Assembly: GCA_022844225.1 (NCBI GenBank)
Contig: JALHMC010000013.1
Location: 21,163-85,162 of the forward strand
Direction: 5' to 3'
Source of the DNA: Hyphomicrobiaceae bacterium
GTDB taxonomy: Bacteria; Pseudomonadota; Alphaproteobacteria; Rhizobiales; Hyphomicrobiaceae
Length of the DNA: 64,000 nt
A program made the position numbers and the translations under genes. Below the pieces are notes generated by a model that saw only the letters and a program-made list of their open reading frames with translations, was not told where the DNA came from and made no database searches. Positions 37,419-45,228 of the stretch are shown here, in pieces (positions within the stretch are counted from its first letter, which is position 1; each line of letters begins with the position of its first letter).

Positions 37419-37814
37419 ATGCAGGCATCGTTAGTTGGGGCGCTCGTTTGCGCGGGCACATTGGCGCTGGTGTTACCTGCCTCTGCGGAAGAGCCATTAC
37501 TTTCCGGAGAAGAGCTGCGCCGGACCGTCGCTGGACGAACCATTGTCCTCGATACGCCGGTCGGTGGCATTCCGATCGTCTACCTGGCGAACGGCGCACT
37601 GACGGGTACGGCGAAAGGGATGCCGGCCCACCTCGTGCAGGGCCCAAGCCAGGACCACGGCCGCTGGTGGATCGCGTCCAGCACCGTTTGCCAACAGTGG
37701 ACCGCGTGGATGGAGGGGCGCACGCACTGCTACCAGATGCGCATCCGCGGCAGGAGCGTTCACTGGCGCCGTGAGGACGGTCACACCGGTACAGCGCGCA
37801 TCGTATCGAACTGA
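37419..37814 (+). CDS. Exported protein of unknown function
   Basis: A 131-residue protein with a Sec signal (MQASLVGALVCAGTLALVLP) cleaved near ASAEE. The mature part has a small beta-rich pattern: GEELRRTVAGRTIVLDTPVG, a two-cysteine core (STVCQQW and HCYQMRIRG), and HWRREDGHTGTARI. This layout, with a repeated idea of text that varies in hydrophobic/charged alternation, is common in short periplasmic proteins of Hyphomicrobiales with no known role. The G-rich stretch before ATG 37419 may be the ribosome site. Function not assignable. Confidence 0.75.
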   Translation: MQASLVGALVCAGTLALVLPASAEEPLLSGEELRRTVAGRTIVLDTPVGGIPIVYLANGALTGTAKGMPAHLVQGPSQDHGRWWIASSTVCQQWTAWMEGRTHCYQMRIRGRSVHWRREDGHTGTARIVSN

Positions 37815-37922
37815 CGTTTGTCAGAGCTTAAGCCCAGCTCAACGTCAGCCAGCCTGTTGCGGTTACGGGTTTGCCAGCGCAGACTGACCTCCTGATCCCA
37901 ACAGTTCGAGGAGGAGAACAAT

Positions 37923-38822
37923 ATGGCGCGCCTATGTGAAGGGCGAGTGGCAATCGTGACGGGCGCCGGTGGCGGGCTGGGTCGGCAGCACGCGCTGTTG
38001 CTTGCAAAGGAAGGTGCGAAAGTCGTCGTCAACGACATCGGTGCCAAGGTCGACGGCACCGGCCGCGACGAAGGCCCGGCCAGCAAGGTTGTGGCCGAGA
38101 TCAAGGCAATGGGCGGCGAGGCCATCATCAACGGCGATGATGTCTCGAGTTGGACCGGCGCCAAGAACATGATCGATGAGGCGGTCAACCGTTTCGGCAA
38201 GCTCGACGTGCTGATCAACAACGCTGGCATCCTGCGCGACCGCATGCTCGTCAACATGAGCGAGGACGAGTGGGATGCGGTGATCCAGGTCCACCTCAAG
38301 GGTACCTTCGCCCCGACCCGCCATGCCGCCGCCTATTGGCGCGAACGCTCGAAGGAGATCGGCGGGCCAGTGAAGGCGGCCGTTATCAACACCAGCTCGA
38401 CCTCGGGCCTCTACGGGAACGTCGGGCAGACCAACTACGGCGCCGCAAAGGCCGGCATTGCCGCATTCTCGATCATCGCGGCGCGTGAGCTGAAGCGCTT
38501 CGGCGTCACTGTGAACGCGCTCTCACCTTCCGCCCAGACACGGATGACCGAGGGTCTTCGCGAACTCACACCCGAGCAGCGGGCCGAGCGCGATCCGAAG
38601 TGGGTTTCGCCCACTGTCGTCTATCTCGCAAGCGAGGAAGCCTCCGACATCACCGGCCGCGTCTTCCAGGCCGGGTTCAGCCGCATCGCCGTGCTGGAGG
38701 GCTGGCGCCGTGGCGCCGAGGTGCGCCAGGTCGAAGACCCGCGTGAGGCTGGCCGCCTGTTCCGCGAGATGATGGGCAAGGTCAAGAAGAACGTCGGCAT
38801 GGACGGCCTCGACCTGGATTGA
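37923..38822 (+). CDS. SDR-family 3-hydroxyacyl-CoA dehydrogenase-like oxidoreductase
   Basis: Short-chain dehydrogenase of 299 residues. It has the coenzyme motif TGAGGGLGRQHAL, NNAGILRDRML, and the catalytic serine and YxxxK in NTSSTSGLYGNVGQTNYGAAKAG. The long insertion VVVNDIGAKVDGTGRDEGPA is the hallmark of the dehydrogenase unit of D-bifunctional protein (HSD17B4, MFE-2). The next gene, 64 bases on, is a MaoC-type hydratase, which is the other half of MFE-2. Together they should carry out hydration and (R)-specific oxidation of 2-enoyl-CoA. GAGGAG 6-9 bases before ATG 37923 is the ribosome site. Confidence 0.9.
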   Translation: MARLCEGRVAIVTGAGGGLGRQHALLLAKEGAKVVVNDIGAKVDGTGRDEGPASKVVAEIKAMGGEAIINGDDVSSWTGAKNMIDEAVNRFGKLDVLINNAGILRDRMLVNMSEDEWDAVIQVHLKGTFAPTRHAAAYWRERSKEIGGPVKAAVINTSSTSGLYGNVGQTNYGAAKAGIAAFSIIAARELKRFGVTVNALSPSAQTRMTEGLRELTPEQRAERDPKWVSPTVVYLASEEASDITGRVFQAGFSRIAVLEGWRRGAEVRQVEDPREAGRLFREMMGKVKKNVGMDGLDLD

Positions 38823-38886
38823 GACGCCGCCTCTCCCCATCGCTCCAGTGTCATGCGATGGGGAGCGGAGTTTTGGAGGACTCCCT

Positions 38887-39741
38887 ATGGCTTTGAACTA
38901 CGACCGTCTCATGAGCCTGAAGCGCAGCGGCGATCGCTTCAGCTATAGCGACCGGGAGACGATGCTTTACGCCATCGGCGTCGGCATGAGCCGTGATCCT
39001 TATGACGAGAACGAACTCGCCTATACCTTTGAGAAGCAGAAGCTGAAGACCATCGCGTCGATGGCGACGGTGCTCCAGCGCGTCCCTCTGCTCAAGGATT
39101 GCGGCTACGACTACACGAAGGTCGTGCACGGTGAGCAGCGCCTGCTGTTGGAGAAGCCACTCGAGCCCGAGGCTGAGATCAGCGTCGACAGCCGCGTGCT
39201 ATCGGCCTTCGACAAGGGCACTGGCAAGGGTGCCATCATCAACACCGAGCTCGTCGCCAAGGATGCCAAGACGGGCGAGAAGCTCTACACACTCGTCTCG
39301 ACGACCTTCGCGCGTGGCGATGGCGGCTTCGGCGGTCCGGCCGGCTCGGGCCTCGAACCCCACGTGATTCCGGATCGAAAGCCGGATCTGACAGCGGCTG
39401 CCGAGACTCGGCTCGACCAGGCGCTGCTCTATCGGCTCAATGGCGACCGCAATCCGTTGCACGCTGATCCGGAACTCGCGAAGCGGGTCGGTTTCCCAGT
39501 CCCGATCCTGCATGGATTGTGCACCTACGGCACAGCCTGCCGCACCATCCTGCGCGAGGTCGCCAAGTACGATCACACGCGCATACGGGGCTTCGACGTG
39601 CGCTTTTCCTCGCCGGTCTATCCGGGCGAGACGATCCTGACCGACATGTGGGTCGACGGCGCTGTCGTATCGTTCCGCTGCCGGCTGAAGGAACGCGAGG
39701 TGACCGTGATCAACAACGGCAAGTGCACCCTTACGAGCTAA
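38887..39741 (+). CDS. MaoC-type enoyl-CoA hydratase 2
   Basis: A 284-residue double-hotdog protein that hydrates trans-2-enoyl-CoA to (R)-3-hydroxyacyl-CoA. The first hotdog repeat (1-130) is degenerate. The second holds the active motif YRLNGDRNPLHADPELAKR with the catalytic Asp and His, followed by GFPVPILHGLCTYG. Length and layout match the hydratase 2 unit of eukaryotic multifunctional enzyme type 2. GGAGGACTCCCT lies before ATG 38887; the longer opening to 38848 is disfavoured. It follows the SDR gene in a likely operon. A hairpin with no T-run follows its stop, between it and the convergent rhodanese gene. Confidence 0.9.
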   Translation: MALNYDRLMSLKRSGDRFSYSDRETMLYAIGVGMSRDPYDENELAYTFEKQKLKTIASMATVLQRVPLLKDCGYDYTKVVHGEQRLLLEKPLEPEAEISVDSRVLSAFDKGTGKGAIINTELVAKDAKTGEKLYTLVSTTFARGDGGFGGPAGSGLEPHVIPDRKPDLTAAAETRLDQALLYRLNGDRNPLHADPELAKRVGFPVPILHGLCTYGTACRTILREVAKYDHTRIRGFDVRFSSPVYPGETILTDMWVDGAVVSFRCRLKEREVTVINNGKCTLTS

Positions 39742-39746
39742 TGCCT

Positions 39747-39781
39747 GCGCCACGTGCCGGCTTTCGGAATGGCACGTGCGC
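39747..39781. terminator. Stem-loop between convergent genes
   Basis: Arms GCGC(c)ACGTGCC (39747-39758) and GGCACGTGCGC (39771-39781) pair over 11 bp with one bulge. It lacks a T-run on both strands, so it may act as a barrier or Rho-assisted end for the two converging transcripts. Confidence 0.5.
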
Positions 39782-40366
39782 TCAGCGGGTTGGCAGGTAG
39801 GCCTGAGCCTTGTCGAGCTTGTAACCCCACGGTAGGCCCGCGTTCTTCCAGCCATTGACGCTCCGCCGCCCGTCCTTCCCGAGGTCGCCCTCGAAGCCGT
39901 CAATGACCGAATAGACGTTGGTGTAACCGAGATCGGCCAGCAGGTTGACCGCGCGCGCCGAGCGATCGCCCGAGCGGCAGATGAGGATGATCCGGTCATT
40001 CTTGCCCAAGCCCTTCCGCCCGACGGCAACGCCGAGGTGAGGGGCGAAATTCGAGTTGAGATCGACTTTGTAACGTCCGGCCTCCGTGTCCCAGTCGCCG
40101 AACTCGTTGAGGTCGGCATAGGGAACGTGCGCGTCTAATCCGTCGGGGACGCCGACGAACTGCACTTCGCCTCGCGTGCGAACGTCGATGAAGGCGATCT
40201 TCTCCCGGTCCAGACGCAGCAGCGCGGCCGCATCGTGGGCGGAGAGGTATTTTCCGAGTTTTGTCTGCTTTTCCTTCGGGAGCCCTACGCTCGGCACTTG
40301 CGCCTGCGCCGCCGCCAGCGAGCCGAACAGGATGGCGACCGTCGCGAGGATTGGCTTTATGGACAT
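39782..40366 (-). CDS. Periplasmic rhodanese-like sulfurtransferase
   Basis: A 194-residue single-domain rhodanese with a Sec signal peptide (MSIKPILATVAILFGSLAAA, cleavage near AQAQ). The active-site loop is CRSGDRS in IILICRSGDRSARAVNLL, with the catalytic cysteine that carries persulfide. FIDVRTRGEVQFVG is the usual CH2-like motif. The last residues (WGYKLDKAQAYLP) resemble periplasmic rhodaneses found near methanol- and sulfur-oxidation genes. It is the last gene of the leftward sulfur-oxidation run, 39 bases after the metallo-beta-lactamase, so I infer sulfane-sulfur transfer in the periplasm. No partner is proven. Confidence 0.88.
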   Translation of the reverse strand: MSIKPILATVAILFGSLAAAQAQVPSVGLPKEKQTKLGKYLSAHDAAALLRLDREKIAFIDVRTRGEVQFVGVPDGLDAHVPYADLNEFGDWDTEAGRYKVDLNSNFAPHLGVAVGRKGLGKNDRIILICRSGDRSARAVNLLADLGYTNVYSVIDGFEGDLGKDGRRSVNGWKNAGLPWGYKLDKAQAYLPTR

Positions 40367-40405
40367 GACTATCCTGGCCTCCGTTGTCCGCAGCGCGTGT
40401 GACGG

Positions 40406-41362
40406 TCAGCTCGCGGCATACCGATAGGCATTTCCCTGCCGCTCGACGCGCCCCAGCCCGGGCCACGGTAGATGATAGCCGACGACGGCAGCCTTTCGGT
40501 TCGCGAGATCATCGAGCAGTGCCTTTCGGGTGCGCACGGCCTGATCCGGATCGATGTCGGAGCCCCATCGCCAGTCCGGCGCACCGAAAGAGACGGCAGC
40601 ATGCGTCAAGGCATCTCCGAGAACGACCAGCTCTTCATTGCCACTGCGAACCGCCACCGAGACATGTCCCGGCGTATGTCCGGGTGTTGCCACCATGGCC
40701 AGGCCGGGCGCCACTTCTTCGCCCGATTGCGCAACGCTGATGAAATCACCCAGCTCTTTCAGGCGCCGCTGAATGCCTGTTGCCATGCTTTTCTGGAAGG
40801 CCGGCACCTTGTCCTCGATGCCCGGCGCCAGCCAGAAATCGCGCTCGTCGCGGGCCATTACGTGTTTTGCCTTGGGCCATCGTGAGCCATCGCCTAGTGG
40901 GTCGATCACACCCCAGAAATGGTCGGCATGGGCATGTGTGAAGACGACGTGGGTGACGTCGTCGGCCTTGATCCCGATCTCCTCGAGCCGATCGCCGAAC
41001 TTGCCGAGTGTCGGCATGAAATCCGGTCCCGCGCCGGTGTCGATCAAGGCCAGCACCGGGCCATTGCGAATGACCGTCACATTCGTCTCGGCAACAATCT
41101 CCATAGGTGCACCGTGTGCCTTGAAAAGCTCCACGACGTCGGCTTCAGGCTTGTCGGGCAAAACCAGCGAGCGCGGCATGGAGAAGACACCATCCGAAAC
41201 AATGGTGATCTCTGCCGTGCCGAGCTTGACCTTGTGTGTCGCAGAAGCTGCGAGCAAGCGCCGTGGGCCCCCGGCCAAAAGCCCACCGGCAACGGCAGCT
41301 GACGCACCCCAGAGGATGTCCCGCCGGGAGCGGTGGTGGCCCGTCACAGGATGGGATGTCAT
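40406..41362 (-). CDS. Tat-exported metallo-beta-lactamase-fold hydrolase (SoxH-like)
   Basis: A 318-residue MBL-fold protein. A twin-arginine signal peptide is clear: RSRRDILWGASAAVAGGLLA. The metal site HxHxDH is FTHAHADHFWGV, a third metal histidine is in ATPGHTPGHVS, and an aspartate lies in VLGDALTHA. Start ATG 41362 places the Arg pair near the N-terminus. SoxH proteins with this layout accompany Sox clusters; their reaction is unsettled (thiol ester or polysulfide hydrolysis has been proposed). It lies 41 bases downstream of the sulfide dehydrogenase gene and should act in the periplasm with it. Alkyl sulfatase- or quorum-quenching-type roles cannot be excluded. Confidence 0.84.
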   Translation of the reverse strand: MTSHPVTGHHRSRRDILWGASAAVAGGLLAGGPRRLLAASATHKVKLGTAEITIVSDGVFSMPRSLVLPDKPEADVVELFKAHGAPMEIVAETNVTVIRNGPVLALIDTGAGPDFMPTLGKFGDRLEEIGIKADDVTHVVFTHAHADHFWGVIDPLGDGSRWPKAKHVMARDERDFWLAPGIEDKVPAFQKSMATGIQRRLKELGDFISVAQSGEEVAPGLAMVATPGHTPGHVSVAVRSGNEELVVLGDALTHAAVSFGAPDWRWGSDIDPDQAVRTRKALLDDLANRKAAVVGYHLPWPGLGRVERQGNAYRYAAS

Positions 41363-41403
41363 GACGGTCTCCGTCCTCTGGTTTCGCGCGTCGCCCGCCT
41401 GTC

Positions 41404-42678
41404 TCAACCGAGCATGTCGTTCGTGATACCTGAGTACCAACCCATGTTCTCGACCTGGTTTTCCTTGCGCAGTGCTGCCGACTCGCCGGCCTTCGACACG
41501 AACGTATCGATCGCAGAGATCTTGCCGTCCTTGGCCGCATAGCTGCCACCGACCTTGATCGTGTCGTCGGTCGTGATGAGCGACCAGCAGGTGTTGGCGT
41601 AGCGCGCCGGGAATGTCGGTGACTTGGTCAGCTCGCCGCGCACCATGAGCGCAGCGACCTTGGCCTGGCTGTTGGCCGAGAAGGCCGACTTCGGCATGTC
41701 GCCTGCAATCGTGGCGTCGCCAAGCACATAGATGTTGTCGTCCTTCGCCGATTGCATGGTCTCGGGCTTTATCGGGCAGAATCCCGACTCGTTGGCGAGG
41801 CCGGCATCGAGCGCGATCTTGCCCGCCGTCTGCTTGGGAATGACGTTGACCAGCGCGCAATTCTTGTAAGTTTCGAAGCCGGTTTCGACTGTGTTGGTCT
41901 TCGGGTCGACGCCCTTCAAGCCCGAATGAATGTCGGGGGCAAGCCACTCGACCATACCTGGAAAATGCTTTTCCCAACCTTCTTGGAACACGCCCTGCTT
42001 GGAGAAAGTCTTCTTCGGATCGATGATGACGATCTTTGCTTTCGTCTTGCCAGCCGTTTTTAGCACGTGGGCCATCATTGAGACGCGTTCATAGGGTCCC
42101 GGCGGGCAACGATAGGGATTGTCAGGGGCGATCATCACGATCACGCCCCCATCGGGGACCGCGTCGAGTTTCGCCTTCAGCAGCTTCGTCTGTGCGCCCG
42201 GCTTCCAGGCATGCGGCATCGTCTCCTCGTGCTCCTTACCCCACCCCGGCACGCTGTCGTATTTGAGATCGATACCGGGCGAGACGACGAGGCGGTCGTA
42301 GGAGAGGGTAACACCGTCGGCGAGGCGTACCTGCTTCTTGTCGCGATCGATGGCGCTTGCCATCTGGTGCGCGAGCGTCACGCCGTACCCTGGCAGCTTG
42401 TCATAGGTGTGAGTGATCTCTTCGAACGTCTTGAACCCGCCCAGGTAGAGGTTCGAGTGGAAGCAAGTGACGAACTCCTTGAGCGGCTCGACAAGCACCA
42501 CCTCCAGCGCGCCCTTGGCGTCACGAGCAATATACTTGGCAGCCGTCGCGCCGCCGGGGCCACCGCCGATCACGACGACCTTGGGCTTCGCTTGTCCGAG
42601 AACGGCTGGTGCGCCGAGCGCGAAGACTCCCGTTGTCGCTGCAGCACCCTTGAGAAAAGTCCGCCTATCAGCCTTCAT
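41404..42678 (-). CDS. soxF: Flavocytochrome c sulfide dehydrogenase flavoprotein subunit
   Basis: FAD protein of 424 residues that oxidises sulfide in the periplasm. The Tat signal DRRTFLKGAAATTGVFALG is followed by the FAD motif VVVIGGGPGGATAAKYIAR. The redox-active cysteine pair of FccB/SoxF is found in NPYRCPPGPYERVSMMA and RYANTCWSLI, and NIYVLGDATIAGDMPKSAFSA is the family's second FAD contact. Start ATG 42678 has GGAGG about 6 bases upstream. The small cytochrome c encoded 205 bases upstream is the obvious electron acceptor (SoxE/FccA). The pair lets the cell use sulfide as well as thiosulfate. Confidence 0.93.
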   Translation of the reverse strand: MKADRRTFLKGAAATTGVFALGAPAVLGQAKPKVVVIGGGPGGATAAKYIARDAKGALEVVLVEPLKEFVTCFHSNLYLGGFKTFEEITHTYDKLPGYGVTLAHQMASAIDRDKKQVRLADGVTLSYDRLVVSPGIDLKYDSVPGWGKEHEETMPHAWKPGAQTKLLKAKLDAVPDGGVIVMIAPDNPYRCPPGPYERVSMMAHVLKTAGKTKAKIVIIDPKKTFSKQGVFQEGWEKHFPGMVEWLAPDIHSGLKGVDPKTNTVETGFETYKNCALVNVIPKQTAGKIALDAGLANESGFCPIKPETMQSAKDDNIYVLGDATIAGDMPKSAFSANSQAKVAALMVRGELTKSPTFPARYANTCWSLITTDDTIKVGGSYAAKDGKISAIDTFVSKAGESAALRKENQVENMGWYSGITNDMLG

Positions 42679-42883
42679 GTTCGCCTCCTCCGTGCTTTGC
42701 TTCTTTTTTCTGATTATCAGCTGTTTGCTTCGCTGCCAGTTTGATGGAAAGGACACATTGCACCAAGCGATCCATCGATGAGGGCCATCAGTTTCTACTA
42801 CGCCGCGCCGTGTAGGCGTGGTTTTGCCGAAAGGCCTTCGCCTGAGAAAAACGCGCTCGGCAACTGCGGCAAATCGCTCGATC

Positions 42884-43216
42884 CTATGGGGCGGGTTTCA
42901 GACTGCCATAAAACGCGGCCAGCGCAGCCATGTCGTCGTCGGATAAGCGTCCCGTGATCGTCTGCATGACTTCGTTCTTGCGATCCTTCGTCTTGTACGA
43001 CTGCAATACCGCGATGAACTGCTCGGGAGGCCAGCCCACGATGGGCGGGATACCCTTGTCCTGACCGTCGCGTCGATGACACGACACGCACTCGGACGAG
43101 AGGTACTCGCCGTAGGCGGGGTCGGCCGCCGAAGCCTCGGCAGGGAACAGGATCAACCCCGCCAGACCCAAGCCCAGCGCCACTAACGTTTTCGGTCGCG
43201 CTCCCCGTTCCGACAT
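42884..43216 (-). CDS. soxE: Monoheme cytochrome c (SoxE/FccA-like)
   Basis: A 110-residue precursor. Signal peptide: LVALGLGLAGLILFP to about Ala31. One heme site, CVSCH, at 43-47; the likely axial Met is in NEVMQTITGRL, and LSDDDMAALAAFYGSL is the usual C-terminal cytochrome c helix. The size suits the cytochrome partner of flavocytochrome c sulfide dehydrogenase. The gene starts one base after the soxD stop codon and is followed after 205 bases by the flavoprotein gene. The symbol is given by context (SoxEF); a general c-type electron carrier is the alternative. Confidence 0.82.
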   Translation of the reverse strand: MSERGARPKTLVALGLGLAGLILFPAEASAADPAYGEYLSSECVSCHRRDGQDKGIPPIVGWPPEQFIAVLQSYKTKDRKNEVMQTITGRLSDDDMAALAAFYGSLKPAP

Positions 43217-43217
43217 G

Positions 43218-43874
43218 TCAATCCACCCTGGGGCCGGTCTTCGCATCCGGTGTGACGTCGAGCACCCGGGCTCGATTGAGCACCTTCGCCTCGGCCTTGC
43301 ACTCCTTCATGCACGGCTTCACGCTCCAGAAGTGCTTCTCCGCCGTCTCTCGGTCATCATCGTAGAAGCCGCCTTTGTTCGGCATCTTGATGGAAGCGAG
43401 GTTCGACTGGTTGAGTTCGAAGGACGTGTCCTTGATGATGTCATTGAGATTGAGGATATAGGCCGTCACGGCATAAACTTGATCGTCTGTCAGTGATTGA
43501 GCATTGCCGAACGGCATGGCCCGTTTCACGTAGTCGAAGACCGTCGACGCGTCAGGCCAGAACGAACCGACAGTCTTTTCCGGGCGATCGTGTGTGAGAC
43601 TGCCGTGGCCGCCGGCGAGCACCGGCCAGCGATCCTTCCCCTCGCCGAACTCGCCATGGCACGACGCACACTGCTCCTGGAATATCGGCTCTCCCTGGGC
43701 AACCGTACCTTTCCCAGGTGGCAAGCCTTGCCCGTCGGGACGCACGTCGATGTCCCAGGCCTTGATTTCCTCCGGCTTGGCCTCTTGTCCGATACCGAGC
43801 TTTGTCGCGCCTGCCCCAGCGAGCGGCAGGCAGATAAGCGCGGCGGCGAGCGCAAGCTTAGGATATCTCGACAT
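43218..43874 (-). CDS. soxD: SoxD, cytochrome c subunit of sulfane dehydrogenase
   Basis: A 218-residue cytochrome c that takes electrons from SoxC when the SoxY-bound sulfane sulfur is oxidised. Signal peptide [20 protein letters not shown]; heme site CASCH at 69-73; a likely axial Met in [20 protein letters not shown]. The [21 protein letters not shown] block is typical SoxD. Only one CxxCH is present, and a CMKEC segment near residue 190 lacks a histidine, so it lacks the second heme known in Paracoccus SoxD. The start lies 17 bases inside soxC, suggesting coupling. Periplasmic. Confidence 0.88.
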   Translation of the reverse strand: MSRYPKLALAAALICLPLAGAGATKLGIGQEAKPEEIKAWDIDVRPDGQGLPPGKGTVAQGEPIFQEQCASCHGEFGEGKDRWPVLAGGHGSLTHDRPEKTVGSFWPDASTVFDYVKRAMPFGNAQSLTDDQVYAVTAYILNLNDIIKDTSFELNQSNLASIKMPNKGGFYDDDRETAEKHFWSVKPCMKECKAEAKVLNRARVLDVTPDAKTGPRVD

Positions 43875-45171
43875 TCTCGGTCTCCCCGTTGGCGCGCACC
43901 AGCCACGTCTGGATGCCGTTGTTGTGATAGATGCTGTTGACCCCACGGACCTTGCGCAACTCGTCCTTCGTCGGCTGCACGTAACCGGTCTCGTCGTGTG
44001 CGCGTGACTGTACGAGCAACTCTTGGCCCTGCCAGTCGAAGTCGACGTAGAATCGCGTCAGCGACCGATCGAGTACGAGCCCGTCAATACGGGCTTCCTG
44101 CCAGTTGCGGCCGCCGTCGAGCGTGACATCGACGCGCGTAACCTTCCCTCGACCCGACCAGGCGAGGCCGGTGATGATGTTGCGGCCCTTGACCTTCAGC
44201 GGGGCTTCCGGCGACGGGTTGGTCACGACTGACTTCGCGTCCATGGCGAAGGTGAAACGCCGTGAGCGGCCGTCTGCCATGAGGTCGGTATATTTTGAGG
44301 TTTCCTCGCGCGCCTGCCACGGCATATCGCCGACCTCGATCCGCCGGATCCACTTGACCCAGAGATTGCCTTCCCAGCCGGGTACGACGAGGCGGAGCGG
44401 ATAGCCCTGTTCGGTGCGCAGCGCCTCACCGTTCATCTTGAAGGCGAGCAGGCAATCGTCCAGTGCCTTCTGGAGTGGAAGCGAGCGGTTCATGCCCGCC
44501 GAGTCGGCGCCTTCCACGTGTAACCACTTGGCATTGGGCTTCACCCCGGCTTCGTCGAGGATGTCTCTCAGGCGCACGCCCGTGTACATCACATTGTGGA
44601 CCATGCCATGCGTGAACTGACAGCCGTTGAGCTGGGCGCCCCGCCACTCCATGCCGGAGTTGGCTGCGCATTCTAGGAAATGCACTTTGTTGTAGCGCGG
44701 GAAGCGCTTGATATCGTCCATCGAGAAGATCAGCGGCTTGTCGACAAGGCCATGCACGATCAGACGATGGTCGAAGGGGTTGATGTCTGCGGTACCGCCG
44801 TGATGGCGCTCGAAGCACAGCCCGTTAGGTGTGATGATGCCGTCGAGTTCGTGCAACGGCGTGAAGTTCACCGAACTCTGCCGAGAGGCCGTCAGCCACT
44901 CGACGTCGCGACGTATCACGTGCGCCTCGTACTTGGACGGCTTGCCATACGGGTGGTCGGCGACACCGTCGCCCAGCACCTTCGACCAATCCGGCACGTT
45001 CGGCGGCTGGTTGTCGGGGTTGGGTCCGATCGGCTTTTTCTTGCGGCTTTGCGCGAACGTCTCAGTGCCGCCCGCGGCCACCAGTCCGCCAGCCAGTGTC
45101 CCGGTCAGGAAGCGGCGCCGACTGGTTTGCGGCACCTCCTGCGAGAGTTGGTCCCTGCTGTCTTTGGTCAT
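43858..45171 (-). CDS. soxC: SoxC, molybdenum sulfane dehydrogenase
   Basis: Sulfite-oxidase-family molybdoprotein of 437 residues. With SoxD it oxidises the outer sulfur of SoxY-cysteine-S-sulfane with release of six electrons. The twin-arginine signal is [20 protein letters not shown]. The cysteine that binds molybdenum is Cys168 in [45 protein letters not shown] is a strong SoxC region. The C-terminal dimerisation domain is complete. ATG 45171 was chosen over ATG 45195 because the Tat motif then falls at the usual distance and a GGAG lies upstream. Presence of SoxCD implies full oxidation to sulfate without sulfur globules. Confidence 0.95.
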   Translation of the reverse strand: MTKDSRDQLSQEVPQTSRRRFLTGTLAGGLVAAGGTETFAQSRKKKPIGPNPDNQPPNVPDWSKVLGDGVADHPYGKPSKYEAHVIRRDVEWLTASRQSSVNFTPLHELDGIITPNGLCFERHHGGTADINPFDHRLIVHGLVDKPLIFSMDDIKRFPRYNKVHFLECAANSGMEWRGAQLNGCQFTHGMVHNVMYTGVRLRDILDEAGVKPNAKWLHVEGADSAGMNRSLPLQKALDDCLLAFKMNGEALRTEQGYPLRLVVPGWEGNLWVKWIRRIEVGDMPWQAREETSKYTDLMADGRSRRFTFAMDAKSVVTNPSPEAPLKVKGRNIITGLAWSGRGKVTRVDVTLDGGRNWQEARIDGLVLDRSLTRFYVDFDWQGQELLVQSRAHDETGYVQPTKDELRKVRGVNSIYHNNGIQTWLVRANGETENVEIS

Positions 45172-45228
45172 TGGAGCGCACTCCCGGTTGATCACATGCG
45201 TCCGTCGTTGGCCGCGGACGCTGGTCTG

